This document shows, one piece after another, positions 39,249 through 48,546 of a DNA stretch of 64,000 bases (positions are counted from its first letter, which is position 1; each line of letters starts with the position of its first letter). The notes below the pieces were generated by a model, which saw nothing but the letters and a program-made list of their open reading frames with translations, ran no database searches and was not told where the DNA came from. Both the position numbers and the translations under genes were made by a program. Origin of the DNA: Planotetraspora silvatica. GTDB lineage: Bacteria; Actinomycetota; Actinomycetes; Streptosporangiales; Streptosporangiaceae. Where the stretch lies: NCBI RefSeq assembly GCF_016863315.1, contig NZ_BOOQ01000027.1:177393-241392 (forward strand). The letters are read 5' to 3'.

Positions 39249-39262
39249 CAGCTCGAAGGCTC

Positions 39263-40219
39263 CTAAGCGAAGACGTAGGAGATGCGGTCCACGAGCTCTT
39301 CTTCGAGCCGGATGCCCTCGCCGCCGCTTCGCGCGACCACCTGCCGAAGGACGTCGCCGTCCACCGCCACCTGGCTCAGGATCGTGCGCACGGCCAGTTC
39401 GACGGGCAGGAAACGAGGAGAGAGAACGGACAGTGTGGTGTACGCGCTGAACGGCGCCGCTGCCGGGTTCAGCTGCATGACGGCGGGGAGGGACTCCCAG
39501 TCGTCGGGGAAGGCGTCTTCACGCATGACCGGCCGGAGCGGGAGCCGTCCGTCCGTGCGCAGCAGCCCGAGACGCAGGAGTTGCCAGACCGCGGCCAGGA
39601 ACGGGCACGACCATGTGCGCTTCCCGCCGTTCTCGTCCCACAGCTCCACGTCCACGAAGATGGAGTGGCCGCGCTTGGCGTTCTGCAGCGGGGGCGCCCA
39701 CCGATTGGCCTTGCCCATGGCCTGTACGGTTCCCACCTGCGGAGACCGTGCGCCGTTGCACAACCAGCCGCTCTCCTTCACCGGTGGGCGGGAGCCGTTG
39801 GTGTCCGGCGGCGGGTCGTTGACCAGCCGGTCCTCCACCAGCCTGGCCAGCTCGACGCCGTCCGATACGGCGCAGGCCGACTCTCTGGCGATGTAGTCGA
39901 TGGTCAGGTCGCAGTCGGCCGCGGCCTCGAGCACCATCGGCACCAGTTCGGCCGGTGTGCTGAACCGGCTGAAGTAGTCGTCGATGAGGAAGCACGTGCT
40001 GACCCTGGCGCGACCGCCCGGAACCCGGTCCTGCCAGCTCGACCGGACGGTGCCGGCCCAGGGGGCGACCCGGCGGAACTGCTCACGCAGCCGTTCCGGA
40101 CCGGCCTCGAAGTCCTCCATGTAGAGGTGCCCGAGCTCGATGGACACGTGGGAGAGGGGAGCGGACGCGATCCGGCGCTCAGCCGCGACCTCGCCGAACG
40201 TCGCGTTCACCGACGTCAC
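39263..40219 (-). CDS. SCO2522 family protein
   Basis: About 318 residues from a GTG at 40219, which overlaps the stop of the P-loop gene by 4 nt and follows GGGAGG. It contains LSHVSIELGHLYMEDFEAGP, STCFLIDDYFSRFSTPAELV, RRGHSIFVDVELWDENGG-like text and FSAYTTLSVLSPRFLPVELA. The segment CFLIDDYF has two acidic residues but no recognised enzyme motif. The family is recalled from the Streptomyces SCO2521-SCO2525 cluster; function unknown. Confidence 0.7.
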   Translation of the reverse strand: MTSVNATFGEVAAERRIASAPLSHVSIELGHLYMEDFEAGPERLREQFRRVAPWAGTVRSSWQDRVPGGRARVSTCFLIDDYFSRFSTPAELVPMVLEAAADCDLTIDYIARESACAVSDGVELARLVEDRLVNDPPPDTNGSRPPVKESGWLCNGARSPQVGTVQAMGKANRWAPPLQNAKRGHSIFVDVELWDENGGKRTWSCPFLAAVWQLLRLGLLRTDGRLPLRPVMREDAFPDDWESLPAVMQLNPAAAPFSAYTTLSVLSPRFLPVELAVRTILSQVAVDGDVLRQVVARSGGEGIRLEEELVDRISYVFA

Positions 40220-41133
40220 AGACCCTCCCATGCGGCGTCGTCCACGATCTTCTTGGCCAGGTCGTCGAACGCCGCGGCCGTCTCGGCATTCGCGATCTTG
40301 CTCGCCAGGACATCCTCGTCCGAGATGAGCTGCTCGCGCCACTGGAGGATCGGGTCCAGTGGGATCTTGCCGAGCATCGACGTGCGCCCGACCTTGTGCC
40401 GGCTCGCCAGCTCGCGCAGCTCGGTGTCGCAGGCGAACAGCCAGGCGCGCTGCTCGTCACGCAGACCCACCAGCTCGGCGGCGTCGGGTTCGAGCACGGC
40501 GGTCCTGACGAAGCGGATGCGGTCGCGGAGGGCGTTGCGGTCGTGCCCGAACCTCGTGCCGGCGTCGAGAAGTCCGTCGGCACCGGTGACCAGGCCGTCC
40601 GCCGCGATGATGTGCTGCCGGGTCCAGCGGTGGAAGACCAGCCAGCGAAAGGGCACCGACGGCAGCCTGACCGTGGCCTGCAGGACCATCTCCGCGGTGA
40701 AGGAGCGGCCGGCGCTCACGTCGACCATGACCAGGTCGAACTCCTCATCGAGGCGACTGAACAACTGGACGCACCTTCGGAGCGTCTCCTCCTCGACGGC
40801 GGGAAGCTCGCCGCCGCCCTCGTTGCCGGGCAGCAGCACCAGCCGCCCCGCGCCGGGCGGCTTGGTCCGCAGCCCCTCTCGATCGGACTCGGTCCAGACG
40901 TCCACGCGGTGCGGCTCCGGGGCGCCCTCGCCGAGGAGGTAGTCGTGCAGGCCCTTCCGCGTCGTCCCCCTGGCCACCGAGCCGACGCTGAAGATCGCCC
41001 CGGCCGTCGGGGAGCCGAAGTCGAAGTCGAGATAGCAGACGTCGTTGCCCTGCAGGGCATGCCGGTACACGATGTTGGTGCTGGTGACCGAGCGGCCGGT
41101 CCCGCCCTTGTCCGAGATGGCGAAGATCAGCAT
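40216..41133 (-). CDS. SCO2523 family variant P-loop ATPase-like protein
   Basis: 305 residues with a ParA/MinD-like fold. The P-loop reads SDKGGTGRSVTS: the deviant Walker signature Lys is kept (KGG), but the invariant nucleotide-binding Lys is Arg. YLDFDFGSPTAG follows as the A-prime motif, then LVMVDVSAGRS for the Walker B region and RWLVFHRWTRQHI. The TGATG overlap at 41133 couples it to the upstream gene. It may bind nucleotides weakly or act as a structural subunit; no partner ParB was seen. Confidence 0.82.
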   Translation of the reverse strand: MLIFAISDKGGTGRSVTSTNIVYRHALQGNDVCYLDFDFGSPTAGAIFSVGSVARGTTRKGLHDYLLGEGAPEPHRVDVWTESDREGLRTKPPGAGRLVLLPGNEGGGELPAVEEETLRRCVQLFSRLDEEFDLVMVDVSAGRSFTAEMVLQATVRLPSVPFRWLVFHRWTRQHIIAADGLVTGADGLLDAGTRFGHDRNALRDRIRFVRTAVLEPDAAELVGLRDEQRAWLFACDTELRELASRHKVGRTSMLGKIPLDPILQWREQLISDEDVLASKIANAETAAAFDDLAKKIVDDAAWEGL

Positions 41134-42968
41134 CAGATCGCCTCCGAGGCGCTGTCACGCGCGGTGGTGAGGCGTTCCAGGTCGAGGAGCGCGTCGATCA
41201 CGAGGGCGTTCGCGGTGGCGGGCCTGCTACTGATGATCAGCCGGGCCCGGTTGAGGGCGGCCTGGATGCTCCGCAGCTTGGGCTGGATGGTCTGTCCGGT
41301 GATCAGCGGCCGGGTGACGAGTTCCTGGTCCAGCAGGTGCTCGGCCTCGCTGAGCATCTGGTAGGCGAAGTCGACGAGTTGCGGGCTCCGCAGGGGGGAG
41401 TCGCCGCTGGCCTGGGCGGCCGCGACGAGGAACTCGACCACGCGCTCGCTGAAGTACCAGGACGGCTCCTCGTGGTGGGCGTCGAGGTCGGAGAAGACGT
41501 TGGCGGGCTGGTCCCAGAGCCCACGCCCGACCCCCTCGGTGCCCCGGCGCAGCATGATGTGGCGCCAGATCCTGTCGGCCAGACTCAGCAGCTTCTCTCT
41601 GGTCCTGGTGTTCTGCGCGATCGAGGCGGCCCAGATCGTCCTCTTGAGCAACGTGATCGCGAAGTCGGAGACGACCCAGACCATGTGGGGGCCGAGGGAG
41701 TCGCTGCCCTGCAGATTGACCTGGACGCCGGGGGAGTGCATGAGGACGGGCAGGTCGCCCGGCACGGCCCTGCGGATGATCCTCGCCCGGATGGCGAGCT
41801 CCTCCAGGACGTCCGCGACCCGGCCGAGGTCGACGTCGCCGGTGCGGTTGTTGACGAGGCTCTGCACGACCATCGCGGTGACGCCGAGGCTGTAGTACTC
41901 CGACTCCTTCTCGTCGGAGGTCTTCCAGGGGATGTCCTCCAGCGGCCAGGTGCCCTTGCCGTACATGGCGATGGTGCGCCAGTAGCGCTGGGTGATGTCC
42001 CAGCGGCGCTGGAGCGCCTGGGCGAGGGTCAGCTGGTCGTCGTCGAGCAGGCCGAGGATTCTGGTCCGCTCCGACCACAGGTCCTGGACGCCGACGAGGG
42101 CGTTGACCGTGAAGTACAGGAAGGGATTGTCCGCGGCGACGCCCTTGGGCTGCGGGCCGACGTGCAACGGCGTGACGACGTCGGGGGCGTCCTTCACGAT
42201 CCCCCACGTCCAGCCGCACTCGAACAGCAGGTTCTCGTTGTCGAGGTCGACCTCGCTGCCGGATCCGATCGTGAGGTCGCGAAGGCCGGCGCGGACGGGG
42301 CGCAACTCGCGTCGCAGGTCGTCGAGGACCCGCCGCTCCGCGGCGCCCGTCTGGTTGACCGTGCGCAGCAGGGCGCGGCCCGCGGGGGAGCCGGGGTCGA
42401 ACGCGTTGACCGTGAAGCTGCGCAGCAGCCCGACCATGGCCGCCGACAGGCGGGTGTTGGACATCTCCTCCAGCGTCCGGATCTCCTTGCGGATGTCCTC
42501 GCGTCTGACGCTCTGCCGGAAGACCTTGAGGAAGCCCAGTGTGCCCAGCATGAGCGTGACCGACATGGAGAAGGAGTCGACCACGTCGAGTTGCAACTGC
42601 TCCGGGGTGACCTTCACGTCGGGGTCGGCGGTGCTGAAGTAGGTGCCGCCGGAGAAGAGCGGGCGCCCGTCGTCTCCGGTGTAGGTGCGCAGGTATTCGC
42701 CGATGACCTTGAGGAGGAGCTTGGGGATCTCGACGCTGTCGCCCAGCCGGGACAGCGCTGTCAGCACGTCGTCGGCCGTCTCATCCGGGGCGTCCAGCCG
42801 GAAACCGGGGAGTTCGGAGGCCGGATGCATGAAACACAGGAGTTGCTCGGCGTCCGAGATGGAGTTCGATCCGTCTCTCCCGCCCCATGTCCACACTCCG
42901 TCACGGAGCGAGGTGCGGGCGGCCGCCTCCCAGACCTCCAAGAGCTGCTGACGGGGCTGGAGTTTCAT
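41133..42968 (-). CDS. SCO2524 family protein
   Basis: 611 residues, mostly helical, with no signal peptide and no known catalytic motif. It opens MKLQPRQQLLEVWEAAARTS and contains GVWTWGGRDGSNSISDAEQ, LSNTRLS-like helices and LDNENLLFECGWTWGIVKD. It is the first gene of the five-gene minus-strand operon (42968 to 37381), and its stop overlaps the P-loop gene start. The 244-nt gap upstream (42969-43212) probably holds the operon promoter. Family recalled from Streptomyces; function unknown. Confidence 0.7.
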   Translation of the reverse strand: MKLQPRQQLLEVWEAAARTSLRDGVWTWGGRDGSNSISDAEQLLCFMHPASELPGFRLDAPDETADDVLTALSRLGDSVEIPKLLLKVIGEYLRTYTGDDGRPLFSGGTYFSTADPDVKVTPEQLQLDVVDSFSMSVTLMLGTLGFLKVFRQSVRREDIRKEIRTLEEMSNTRLSAAMVGLLRSFTVNAFDPGSPAGRALLRTVNQTGAAERRVLDDLRRELRPVRAGLRDLTIGSGSEVDLDNENLLFECGWTWGIVKDAPDVVTPLHVGPQPKGVAADNPFLYFTVNALVGVQDLWSERTRILGLLDDDQLTLAQALQRRWDITQRYWRTIAMYGKGTWPLEDIPWKTSDEKESEYYSLGVTAMVVQSLVNNRTGDVDLGRVADVLEELAIRARIIRRAVPGDLPVLMHSPGVQVNLQGSDSLGPHMVWVVSDFAITLLKRTIWAASIAQNTRTREKLLSLADRIWRHIMLRRGTEGVGRGLWDQPANVFSDLDAHHEEPSWYFSERVVEFLVAAAQASGDSPLRSPQLVDFAYQMLSEAEHLLDQELVTRPLITGQTIQPKLRSIQAALNRARLIISSRPATANALVIDALLDLERLTTARDSASEAI

Positions 42969-43212
42969 AGGTGAACCCTCTCTGCACTACGGGGTGACGA
43001 CGTAGTCCGGCGGGCCGATGAAGGGGTTCTCGGCTTCCTTTAGGGCTTGCTTTTGCTGCTAGGTGGAGACGAGACCACCAAGACCCTTATACCATTGAAT
43101 TCCTGCTCCGTCGCCTGACCAAGCGGGCAAATCGCCTCACAGGCACGTTTGCTTGTGATGGGAGCTGTTCGCGGGAAAAACGGACATTGATGTCCTAAGT
43201 CTGAGAGATAAA

Positions 43213-44274
43213 ATGCCCCATACCGATGTGATCACGGATATATCGGGCCATTACGATATGGCCGTCCGCTCTCTGCGCGCGAGGGCGGTGGACAGGACGA
43301 TCCTGGTCACGGGGACGGGCATCGACGCGGGGCGGATCGAGGCTCTGAAGGCACGCGGGTACGACGTCAGGCAGCCATCTCCTGTGCTGACCGAGGAGCA
43401 GTTGACGCGTGAACTGCAGGGCGTGGTCGCCTACCTGCACGGAGGCGAGGAGCGTGCCTCCCGCGCGGCGCTGGAGAGCGCGAAGGCCACGCTGAAGGTC
43501 GTCGCCTTCCTCGGTGTCGGATACGAGACCTTCGTGGACGTGGCCGCGGCCGACGACCTGAAGATCGTCGTGACGTCCACGCCGGGAGCCGCGAGGGATT
43601 CGGTCGCGACCTTCACCGTCGGCCAGATCATCAACGCCAACCTCCGGATCTTCCAGCAGTACGGCAACCGCTATCCCGACTGGACCTCGGCCGAGGAGTT
43701 GCCGAACGAACTCAGCGCCCGGAACATCGGCATCGTCGGGATGGGCGTCATCGGCTCGCGTATCGCGGAGATGTTGCGGGTCGCCTTCGACGCGAACCTG
43801 GCGTACTACAGCCGGACGCCGAAGAGGCATCTCGAGCGGTCGCTGGGCATGGAGTTCATGGAACTCCCGGATCTGGCGGAGTGGAGCGACATCCTCGTCG
43901 TCATGGTCCCCGGGAACGACTCGACCACCTCCATGATCGACGACGAGGTTCTGGGCAGAGCCCGCCCCGGGACGATCCTCATCAACACGGCCCGTCCGTC
44001 GGTGGTGGACCCCGGCGCCCTGTACGCGAGCATGAAGGCCGATCGTGTCCAACTCGCCGTGTTCGACGGGTTCTACGGCAAGGATTGCGAGGCGGCCGTG
44101 CGGCTGCTGCAGGACTTCGGCAGCCGGATGTTCGTGACCGGCCACGTCGCCTCACACACCCGGCAGGCGATGGACAGGATGCTCGACCAGGCCGTCATGT
44201 CCATTGAGAACCTGCTGGGCGGCAACGCCGACCCCTATGCCGTGGGCGCGGCCGACCGCATTCCCGAGCCGTAG
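43213..44274 (+). CDS. D-isomer-specific 2-hydroxyacid dehydrogenase-like protein
   Basis: 353 residues. The NAD-binding motif is IGIVGMGVIGSRIAEML, with the Rossmann end MVPGNDSTTSMIDDEVLGRA and INTARPSVVDPGALYASMKA. The late His-containing GHVASHTRQAMDRM corresponds to the catalytic His region, although the usual Glu-x-His spacing is not clear. It reduces a 2-keto acid or oxidises a D-2-hydroxy acid. It lies head to tail before the TPP-dependent enzyme, so the two may be co-regulated. Divergent from the SCO252x-type operon. Confidence 0.8.
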   Translation: MPHTDVITDISGHYDMAVRSLRARAVDRTILVTGTGIDAGRIEALKARGYDVRQPSPVLTEEQLTRELQGVVAYLHGGEERASRAALESAKATLKVVAFLGVGYETFVDVAAADDLKIVVTSTPGAARDSVATFTVGQIINANLRIFQQYGNRYPDWTSAEELPNELSARNIGIVGMGVIGSRIAEMLRVAFDANLAYYSRTPKRHLERSLGMEFMELPDLAEWSDILVVMVPGNDSTTSMIDDEVLGRARPGTILINTARPSVVDPGALYASMKADRVQLAVFDGFYGKDCEAAVRLLQDFGSRMFVTGHVASHTRQAMDRMLDQAVMSIENLLGGNADPYAVGAADRIPEP

Positions 44275-44283
44275 GGAAAACGT

Positions 44284-44298
44284 TTCGCCCAGGGCGAA
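44284..44298. promoter_or_regulatory. Short palindrome between dehydrogenase and decarboxylase genes
   Basis: TTTCGCCC and GGGCGAA meet around a single A, giving a 7-8 bp inverted repeat in the 97-nt gap. The one-base centre makes an operator more likely than a hairpin. No partner protein can be named. Confidence 0.3.
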
Positions 44299-44371
44299 GA
44301 AAATGGTTTGGCGTCGCGGAAGCGCGGAAACAGACTAGGAATGCTTCTGCGACTCCTCCCGCCCGGAAGCG

Positions 44372-45994
44372 ATGCCTGATTTGAACTCCCCAGCCGGCCG
44401 GACGACGTCTTTGACTGGGGCACGTGCGCTTGTCGCGGCCCTCCGCTTACACGGAGTGGACACCGTATTCGGCATTCCCGGAACGCACAATCTCGCGATT
44501 TACCAGGAACTCGACCTCGCCGGCATCAGGTGCGTCACCCCACGTCACGAGCAGGGCGCCGGATACGCCGCCGACGGCTACGCGCGGGTCACCGGCCGGC
44601 CAGGCGTCATCGTGACCACCACAGGTCCCGCGGCGGTCAACGCGGCGGCAGCTCTCGGCCAGGCGTACTCCGACTCCTCACCGCTCCTGCTCATCTCGCC
44701 GGGCGTGCCCACGGACCATCCCCGCCAGGGCAGGGGATACCTCCACGAGAGCAAGGACCAGTCGGGCGCCATCGACGCCCTCTGCGCGTGGAGTCACCGC
44801 GTGAGCTCCGTGCGGGAGATACCCGCCGGCGTCGCCCGCGCGTTCGGCCAGTTCGCCGAGGGCCGTCCCCGGCCGGTGCACGTCGAGATCCCCGCCGACC
44901 TACTCGACCGGGAGGGCGAGGCCAAGCTCGCCCCGCCGTACCGGCTGATGCCGCGCACGCCCGATCCGGAGGCGCTCGACGAGGCCGCGCGTCTCCTCCG
45001 TACGGCCAGGCGTCCAGGGCTGGTGCTCGGCGGCGGCGCCCAGCGGCCGGGGGCGCGGGAGCAGTCCGTCGGCCGGCTGGCCATGCGGATCGCCGAGTGC
45101 GTCGGCGCCCGGGTGGTGACCACGGTCAACGGCAAGGGCGTGGTGCCGGAGAGCCATCCGCTCGCCCTCGGCGCGACGTTGCACCTGGCCGGTGTCAGGC
45201 GATGGCTCGCCTCTTGCGACGTCGTCCTGGCGGTCGGGACCGAGCTTGGGCCCGCCGATCTCTGGGAGGACGACTACGTGCTCTCCGGGACCCTGATCCG
45301 GGTGGACGTGGACCCCGGGCAGATGTACGGCGACCACGTCGCGGACGTGGCCGTCGTATCCGACGCGGGGCTCGCCATGGAGGGACTGCACGGCAGGATC
45401 GAGCAGGCGGGAGCCGTACCGAGACCGCGGCAGGAGCCGTGGCGGGGGCACATCCCCGAGATGGACGAGCTCACCGCCCGGTGGGCCGGCCACATCGCCG
45501 CGCTGCGCAGGGCGCTGCCTCAGGACACCATCCTCGTCGGCGACAACTCGATGATGGTCTACCACGGAGCGCTCGTCGCCCTGCCCATGGATCCGCCCGG
45601 GCGGTTCCTGTTCCCCACGGGATACGGCACGCTGGGCTTCGCGCTTCCCGCGGGGATCGGAGCGAAGATCGGGATGCCTGACCGGCCCGTCGTCGTGCTG
45701 GCCGGGGACGGCGCCTTGCAGTTCAGCGTCCAGGAGCTGGCCACCGCGGTGGAGTTGCGGCTGAGCCTGCCCATCGTCGTGTCGGCCAACGGCGGATTCG
45801 GCGAGATCCGCGACGAGATGAAGAACCGGGGCATGACGCCGGTCGCCGTCGACCTGCACGCGCCCGACTTCGTCGCGCTCGCCGTCGCGTACGGCGCGCG
45901 CGGACGGGCGGTGGGCTCGCCAGACGACCTGCACGAGGCCCTCACCGAGGCGCTGGGAGCTTCCGTGCCGACGGTGATCGTGATCAACGAGTGA
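44372..45994 (+). CDS. Thiamine-diphosphate-dependent decarboxylase, acetolactate-synthase superfamily (AruI-like)
   Basis: 540 residues. It has the three-domain ThDP fold: HGVDTVFGIPGTHNLAIYQE and TPRHEQGAGYAADGYARV (catalytic Glu in RHEQ), the middle domain LVLGGGAQRPGARE, and the cofactor motif LAGDGALQFSVQELATAVEL ending near VVSAN. It resembles AruI, the 5-guanidino-2-oxopentanoate decarboxylase of arginine transamination, as well as ALS proteins. The dehydrogenase next to it could act on its product or substrate. AruI-like is a similarity call. Confidence 0.8.
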   Translation: MPDLNSPAGRTTSLTGARALVAALRLHGVDTVFGIPGTHNLAIYQELDLAGIRCVTPRHEQGAGYAADGYARVTGRPGVIVTTTGPAAVNAAAALGQAYSDSSPLLLISPGVPTDHPRQGRGYLHESKDQSGAIDALCAWSHRVSSVREIPAGVARAFGQFAEGRPRPVHVEIPADLLDREGEAKLAPPYRLMPRTPDPEALDEAARLLRTARRPGLVLGGGAQRPGAREQSVGRLAMRIAECVGARVVTTVNGKGVVPESHPLALGATLHLAGVRRWLASCDVVLAVGTELGPADLWEDDYVLSGTLIRVDVDPGQMYGDHVADVAVVSDAGLAMEGLHGRIEQAGAVPRPRQEPWRGHIPEMDELTARWAGHIAALRRALPQDTILVGDNSMMVYHGALVALPMDPPGRFLFPTGYGTLGFALPAGIGAKIGMPDRPVVVLAGDGALQFSVQELATAVELRLSLPIVVSANGGFGEIRDEMKNRGMTPVAVDLHAPDFVALAVAYGARGRAVGSPDDLHEALTEALGASVPTVIVINE

Positions 45995-45997
45995 GTG

Positions 45998-47344
45998 TCA
46001 GGGTTTTGCCAGGGGAAGCCGCAACACGAACCGCGCGCCGACCGGGCTGTCCTCGATGGTCAGCGTCCCCTTGTGGCTCTCCGCGATCTGGCGGGCTATG
46101 GAGAGGCCGAGCCCGGTGCCGCCGGCGTCCTTGCTGCGCGCCGCGTCGAGCCGGGTGAAGCGCTCGAAGACCACCTCCCGCTGGCCCGGGGGGATGCCCG
46201 CGCCGTCGTCCACGACCTCCAGAATTGCGTATGCCCGGTCGCGGCACGCCCGCACCGTGATCAGCGATGTGGCATGACGTTCGGCGTTGTCGAGCAGGTT
46301 GTTCAGCAGGCGTGCGAGGCGGAGGCGGTCGCCGATGATGACCATGCCCGGTTCCAGTTCCCTTGCCACGTCGACCTTGCGCTGACGGCGGTCGAGTTCG
46401 CGGGTGGCCAGGTCGGAGAGATCGACGTTGTCCAGCTTGGGCGGCGCTCCGGCGTCCAGCCTGGCGATCTGGAGCAGGTCGGTGACGAGGGCCTGCAGCC
46501 GGTCCAGGCTGTCGAGCAGGGCCTCGCCCGTGGCGTTCCAGTCGGCGATCTCCGGGTGGAGCATGGCCTCCTCGATCTCGGTGCGCATCGCGGTCAGCGG
46601 GCTGCGCAGGTCGTGCGACGCGTCGGAGGCGAACCGGCGCTGCTGCTCGACCGCGAGCTCGGCCCGGTCGAGCGTCTGGTTGGCCGTTTCCGCGAGCCTT
46701 CTGATCTCGTCGCGGAACCTCGGCACCGGCACGCGCTGGCCCAGGTCGGTCGTGGTGATCACGGCGAGCTTGTCCGCGATCGCCTCGACGGGTGATAGCG
46801 CCTTGCCCACGGTCTGGTACGTCCCGAACGCCGTGAGTGCGATCAGCAGCAGGGTGCTCCCGGTGAGGGCCAGCATGAGTTCGGAGCTGACATACCACGG
46901 CACCTCGGTGCCGGCCGAGTAGACCAGCCACGCACCGTCGGGCTGCGGGACGCGCAGGGCGACGATGATCACGCACTGGTCCGGATACGCGGGTGAACGG
47001 CACAGGACCTTGGCGTCCTGCGCGCTGGATTCGCTGGGGCGGAAGGCCGCCATCCGCGGCCTGCCGGCGATGTCGTGGCTCGTGGAGACGATCTGGCCCG
47101 TGGGATTGACGACCTGGACGCCGGCGACGTCCTCGTCGAGGATGACCGGAGGCAGTCGCTCGCGTTTGATGAGGTAGCTGACGCGGATGGCGGCGGTGAC
47201 GACCTCTTCGGTCTTGTACTTCTCCGCGGTGCCGCGGACGGAGAGCAGCACGAAGGCCCCGGCGGCGGCGCAGACGAGCAGCATGACGGCGCTCGCGATC
47301 ACCGCCAGGCGTGTCCTAACCGACCATCCGTGCCACAAGCTCAC
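45998..47344 (-). CDS. Sensor histidine kinase, orphan
   Basis: 448 residues from a GTG preceded by a G-rich Shine-Dalgarno. Two membrane helices (LAVIASAVMLLVCAAAGAFV and LALTGSTLLLIALTAFGTY) enclose a sensor of about 120 residues with one Cys pair (LCRSPAYPDQCV). A HAMP-like region, the H-box SDASHDLRSPLTAMRTEIE, the N-box NLLDNAERHAT and the G1 box VVDDGAGIPPG follow. No response regulator is adjacent on either side. It stops 3 nt from the decarboxylase stop. Confidence 0.87.
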   Translation of the reverse strand: MSLWHGWSVRTRLAVIASAVMLLVCAAAGAFVLLSVRGTAEKYKTEEVVTAAIRVSYLIKRERLPPVILDEDVAGVQVVNPTGQIVSTSHDIAGRPRMAAFRPSESSAQDAKVLCRSPAYPDQCVIIVALRVPQPDGAWLVYSAGTEVPWYVSSELMLALTGSTLLLIALTAFGTYQTVGKALSPVEAIADKLAVITTTDLGQRVPVPRFRDEIRRLAETANQTLDRAELAVEQQRRFASDASHDLRSPLTAMRTEIEEAMLHPEIADWNATGEALLDSLDRLQALVTDLLQIARLDAGAPPKLDNVDLSDLATRELDRRQRKVDVARELEPGMVIIGDRLRLARLLNNLLDNAERHATSLITVRACRDRAYAILEVVDDGAGIPPGQREVVFERFTRLDAARSKDAGGTGLGLSIARQIAESHKGTLTIEDSPVGARFVLRLPLAKP

Positions 47345-47442
47345 CAGATCCCCCCGGTGATCAGATGATCACACTTGGTCGATCTGTCGCCAATTAAGGG
47401 AGATTCGATACTAAAAGCGGGCAAACCACCTCAAGAATATCG

Positions 47443-48546
47443 CTACCCAGCGAGCCACTCCACGGAGGTCGTCACCTCGTCGAGTACGGCCGGGTCGGGG
47501 TCCACTCCGATCCCCGGGCCCGCGGGCACGTCGAGGTGCCCGTCGCGCAGCTCGAACGGCGGCGTGACGTCCCGCGCGAAATACCTGCGCGACGCCGAGG
47601 TGTCGCCCGGGAGTGTGAACCCCGGGAGCGCGGCGAGGGCGACGTTCGCGGCCCGGCCGATGCCGGTCTCCAGCATGCCGCCGCACCAGACGGCGACGCC
47701 GTTCGCCCGGCACAGGTCGTGGATCCGCCGGGCCTCCAGATAGCCGCCGACCCGTCCCGGCTTGATGTTGATCACCGAGCAGGCCTTCAGCGAGATCGCG
47801 GCGGCGGCGTGGGCCGCGGACTCGATCGACTCGTCGAGGCACACCGGCGTCCGCAGGCGTTTGGCCAGCTCGGCGTGCTGCACGAGGTCGTCGTCGGCCA
47901 GCGGCTGCTCGATCAGCAGCAGGCCGAACGCGTCGAGCCCGGCCAGATGCGCCGAGTCGGTCAGCGTGTAGGCGGCGTTCGCGTCCACCTGCAGCAGGAC
48001 GTCCCCGAACCGCTCCCTGACGGCCCGGACCGGCTCGAGGTCCCAGCCCGGTTCGATCTTGAGCTTGATCCGGACGTACCCCTCGGCGATGTAGCCGTCG
48101 ACCGCGTCGAGCAGCTCCGGGATCGAATTCATGATCCCCACAGAGACGCCGCAGGGCACGGCCTCCCGCGACGCGCCGAGGAATCGCGCGAAGGACTCTC
48201 CGGAGGCCCGCAGCTGGGCGTCGAGCACGGCGGTCTCCAGGGCGGCCTTGGCCATCCGGTGCCCCTTCAAGGGCTCCAGCGCCTGGCCGACGCCGTACGC
48301 GTCGACGTGCTGCAGCGCCGTCAGGGCCGGGACCATGAAGCGGCGCATCACGTCGGCCGCCCCGTCCACGTACTCCGGCGAGTACAGCGGCTCACCCATG
48401 GCGACGCATTCGGCCCAGCCCTCGGCCTCGGGCGTCACCACCCGGACCAGCAACACGTCGCGGGAATGCTCGGTCCCGAACGACGTGCGGAACGGCGCGA
48501 CCAGCGGCATCGCGATCCGCCGCAGCTCGACTCCTGTGATCTTCAT
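47443..48546 (-). CDS. Enolase-superfamily N-acyl (N-succinyl) amino acid racemase / o-succinylbenzoate synthase
   Basis: 367 residues of the MLE subgroup. The KxK motif is RIKLKIEPG, metal ligands are QVDANAAY, IEQPL and CLDESI, and the second catalytic Lys is INIKPGRVGG. The family includes both MenC (menaquinone synthesis) and N-succinylamino acid racemases. Here it is the last gene of an operon with a GNAT, an M20 deacylase and a dipeptidase, which fits racemase function. It overlaps the GNAT gene by 4 nt (48543-48546). No other menaquinone gene is near. Confidence 0.85.
   Translation of the reverse strand: MKITGVELRRIAMPLVAPFRTSFGTEHSRDVLLVRVVTPEAEGWAECVAMGEPLYSPEYVDGAADVMRRFMVPALTALQHVDAYGVGQALEPLKGHRMAKAALETAVLDAQLRASGESFARFLGASREAVPCGVSVGIMNSIPELLDAVDGYIAEGYVRIKLKIEPGWDLEPVRAVRERFGDVLLQVDANAAYTLTDSAHLAGLDAFGLLLIEQPLADDDLVQHAELAKRLRTPVCLDESIESAAHAAAAISLKACSVINIKPGRVGGYLEARRIHDLCRANGVAVWCGGMLETGIGRAANVALAALPGFTLPGDTSASRRYFARDVTPPFELRDGHLDVPAGPGIGVDPDPAVLDEVTTSVEWLAG

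Noticed and set aside
40216..41133. Chromosome-partition ParA
   Set aside because: The P-loop Lys is replaced, no parB or parS sites are seen, and the operon fits the SCO252x set.
47443..48546. menC of menaquinone synthesis
   Set aside because: The sequence family allows it, but the operon partners (GNAT, M20, M19) fit N-acylamino acid racemase and no other men gene is near.
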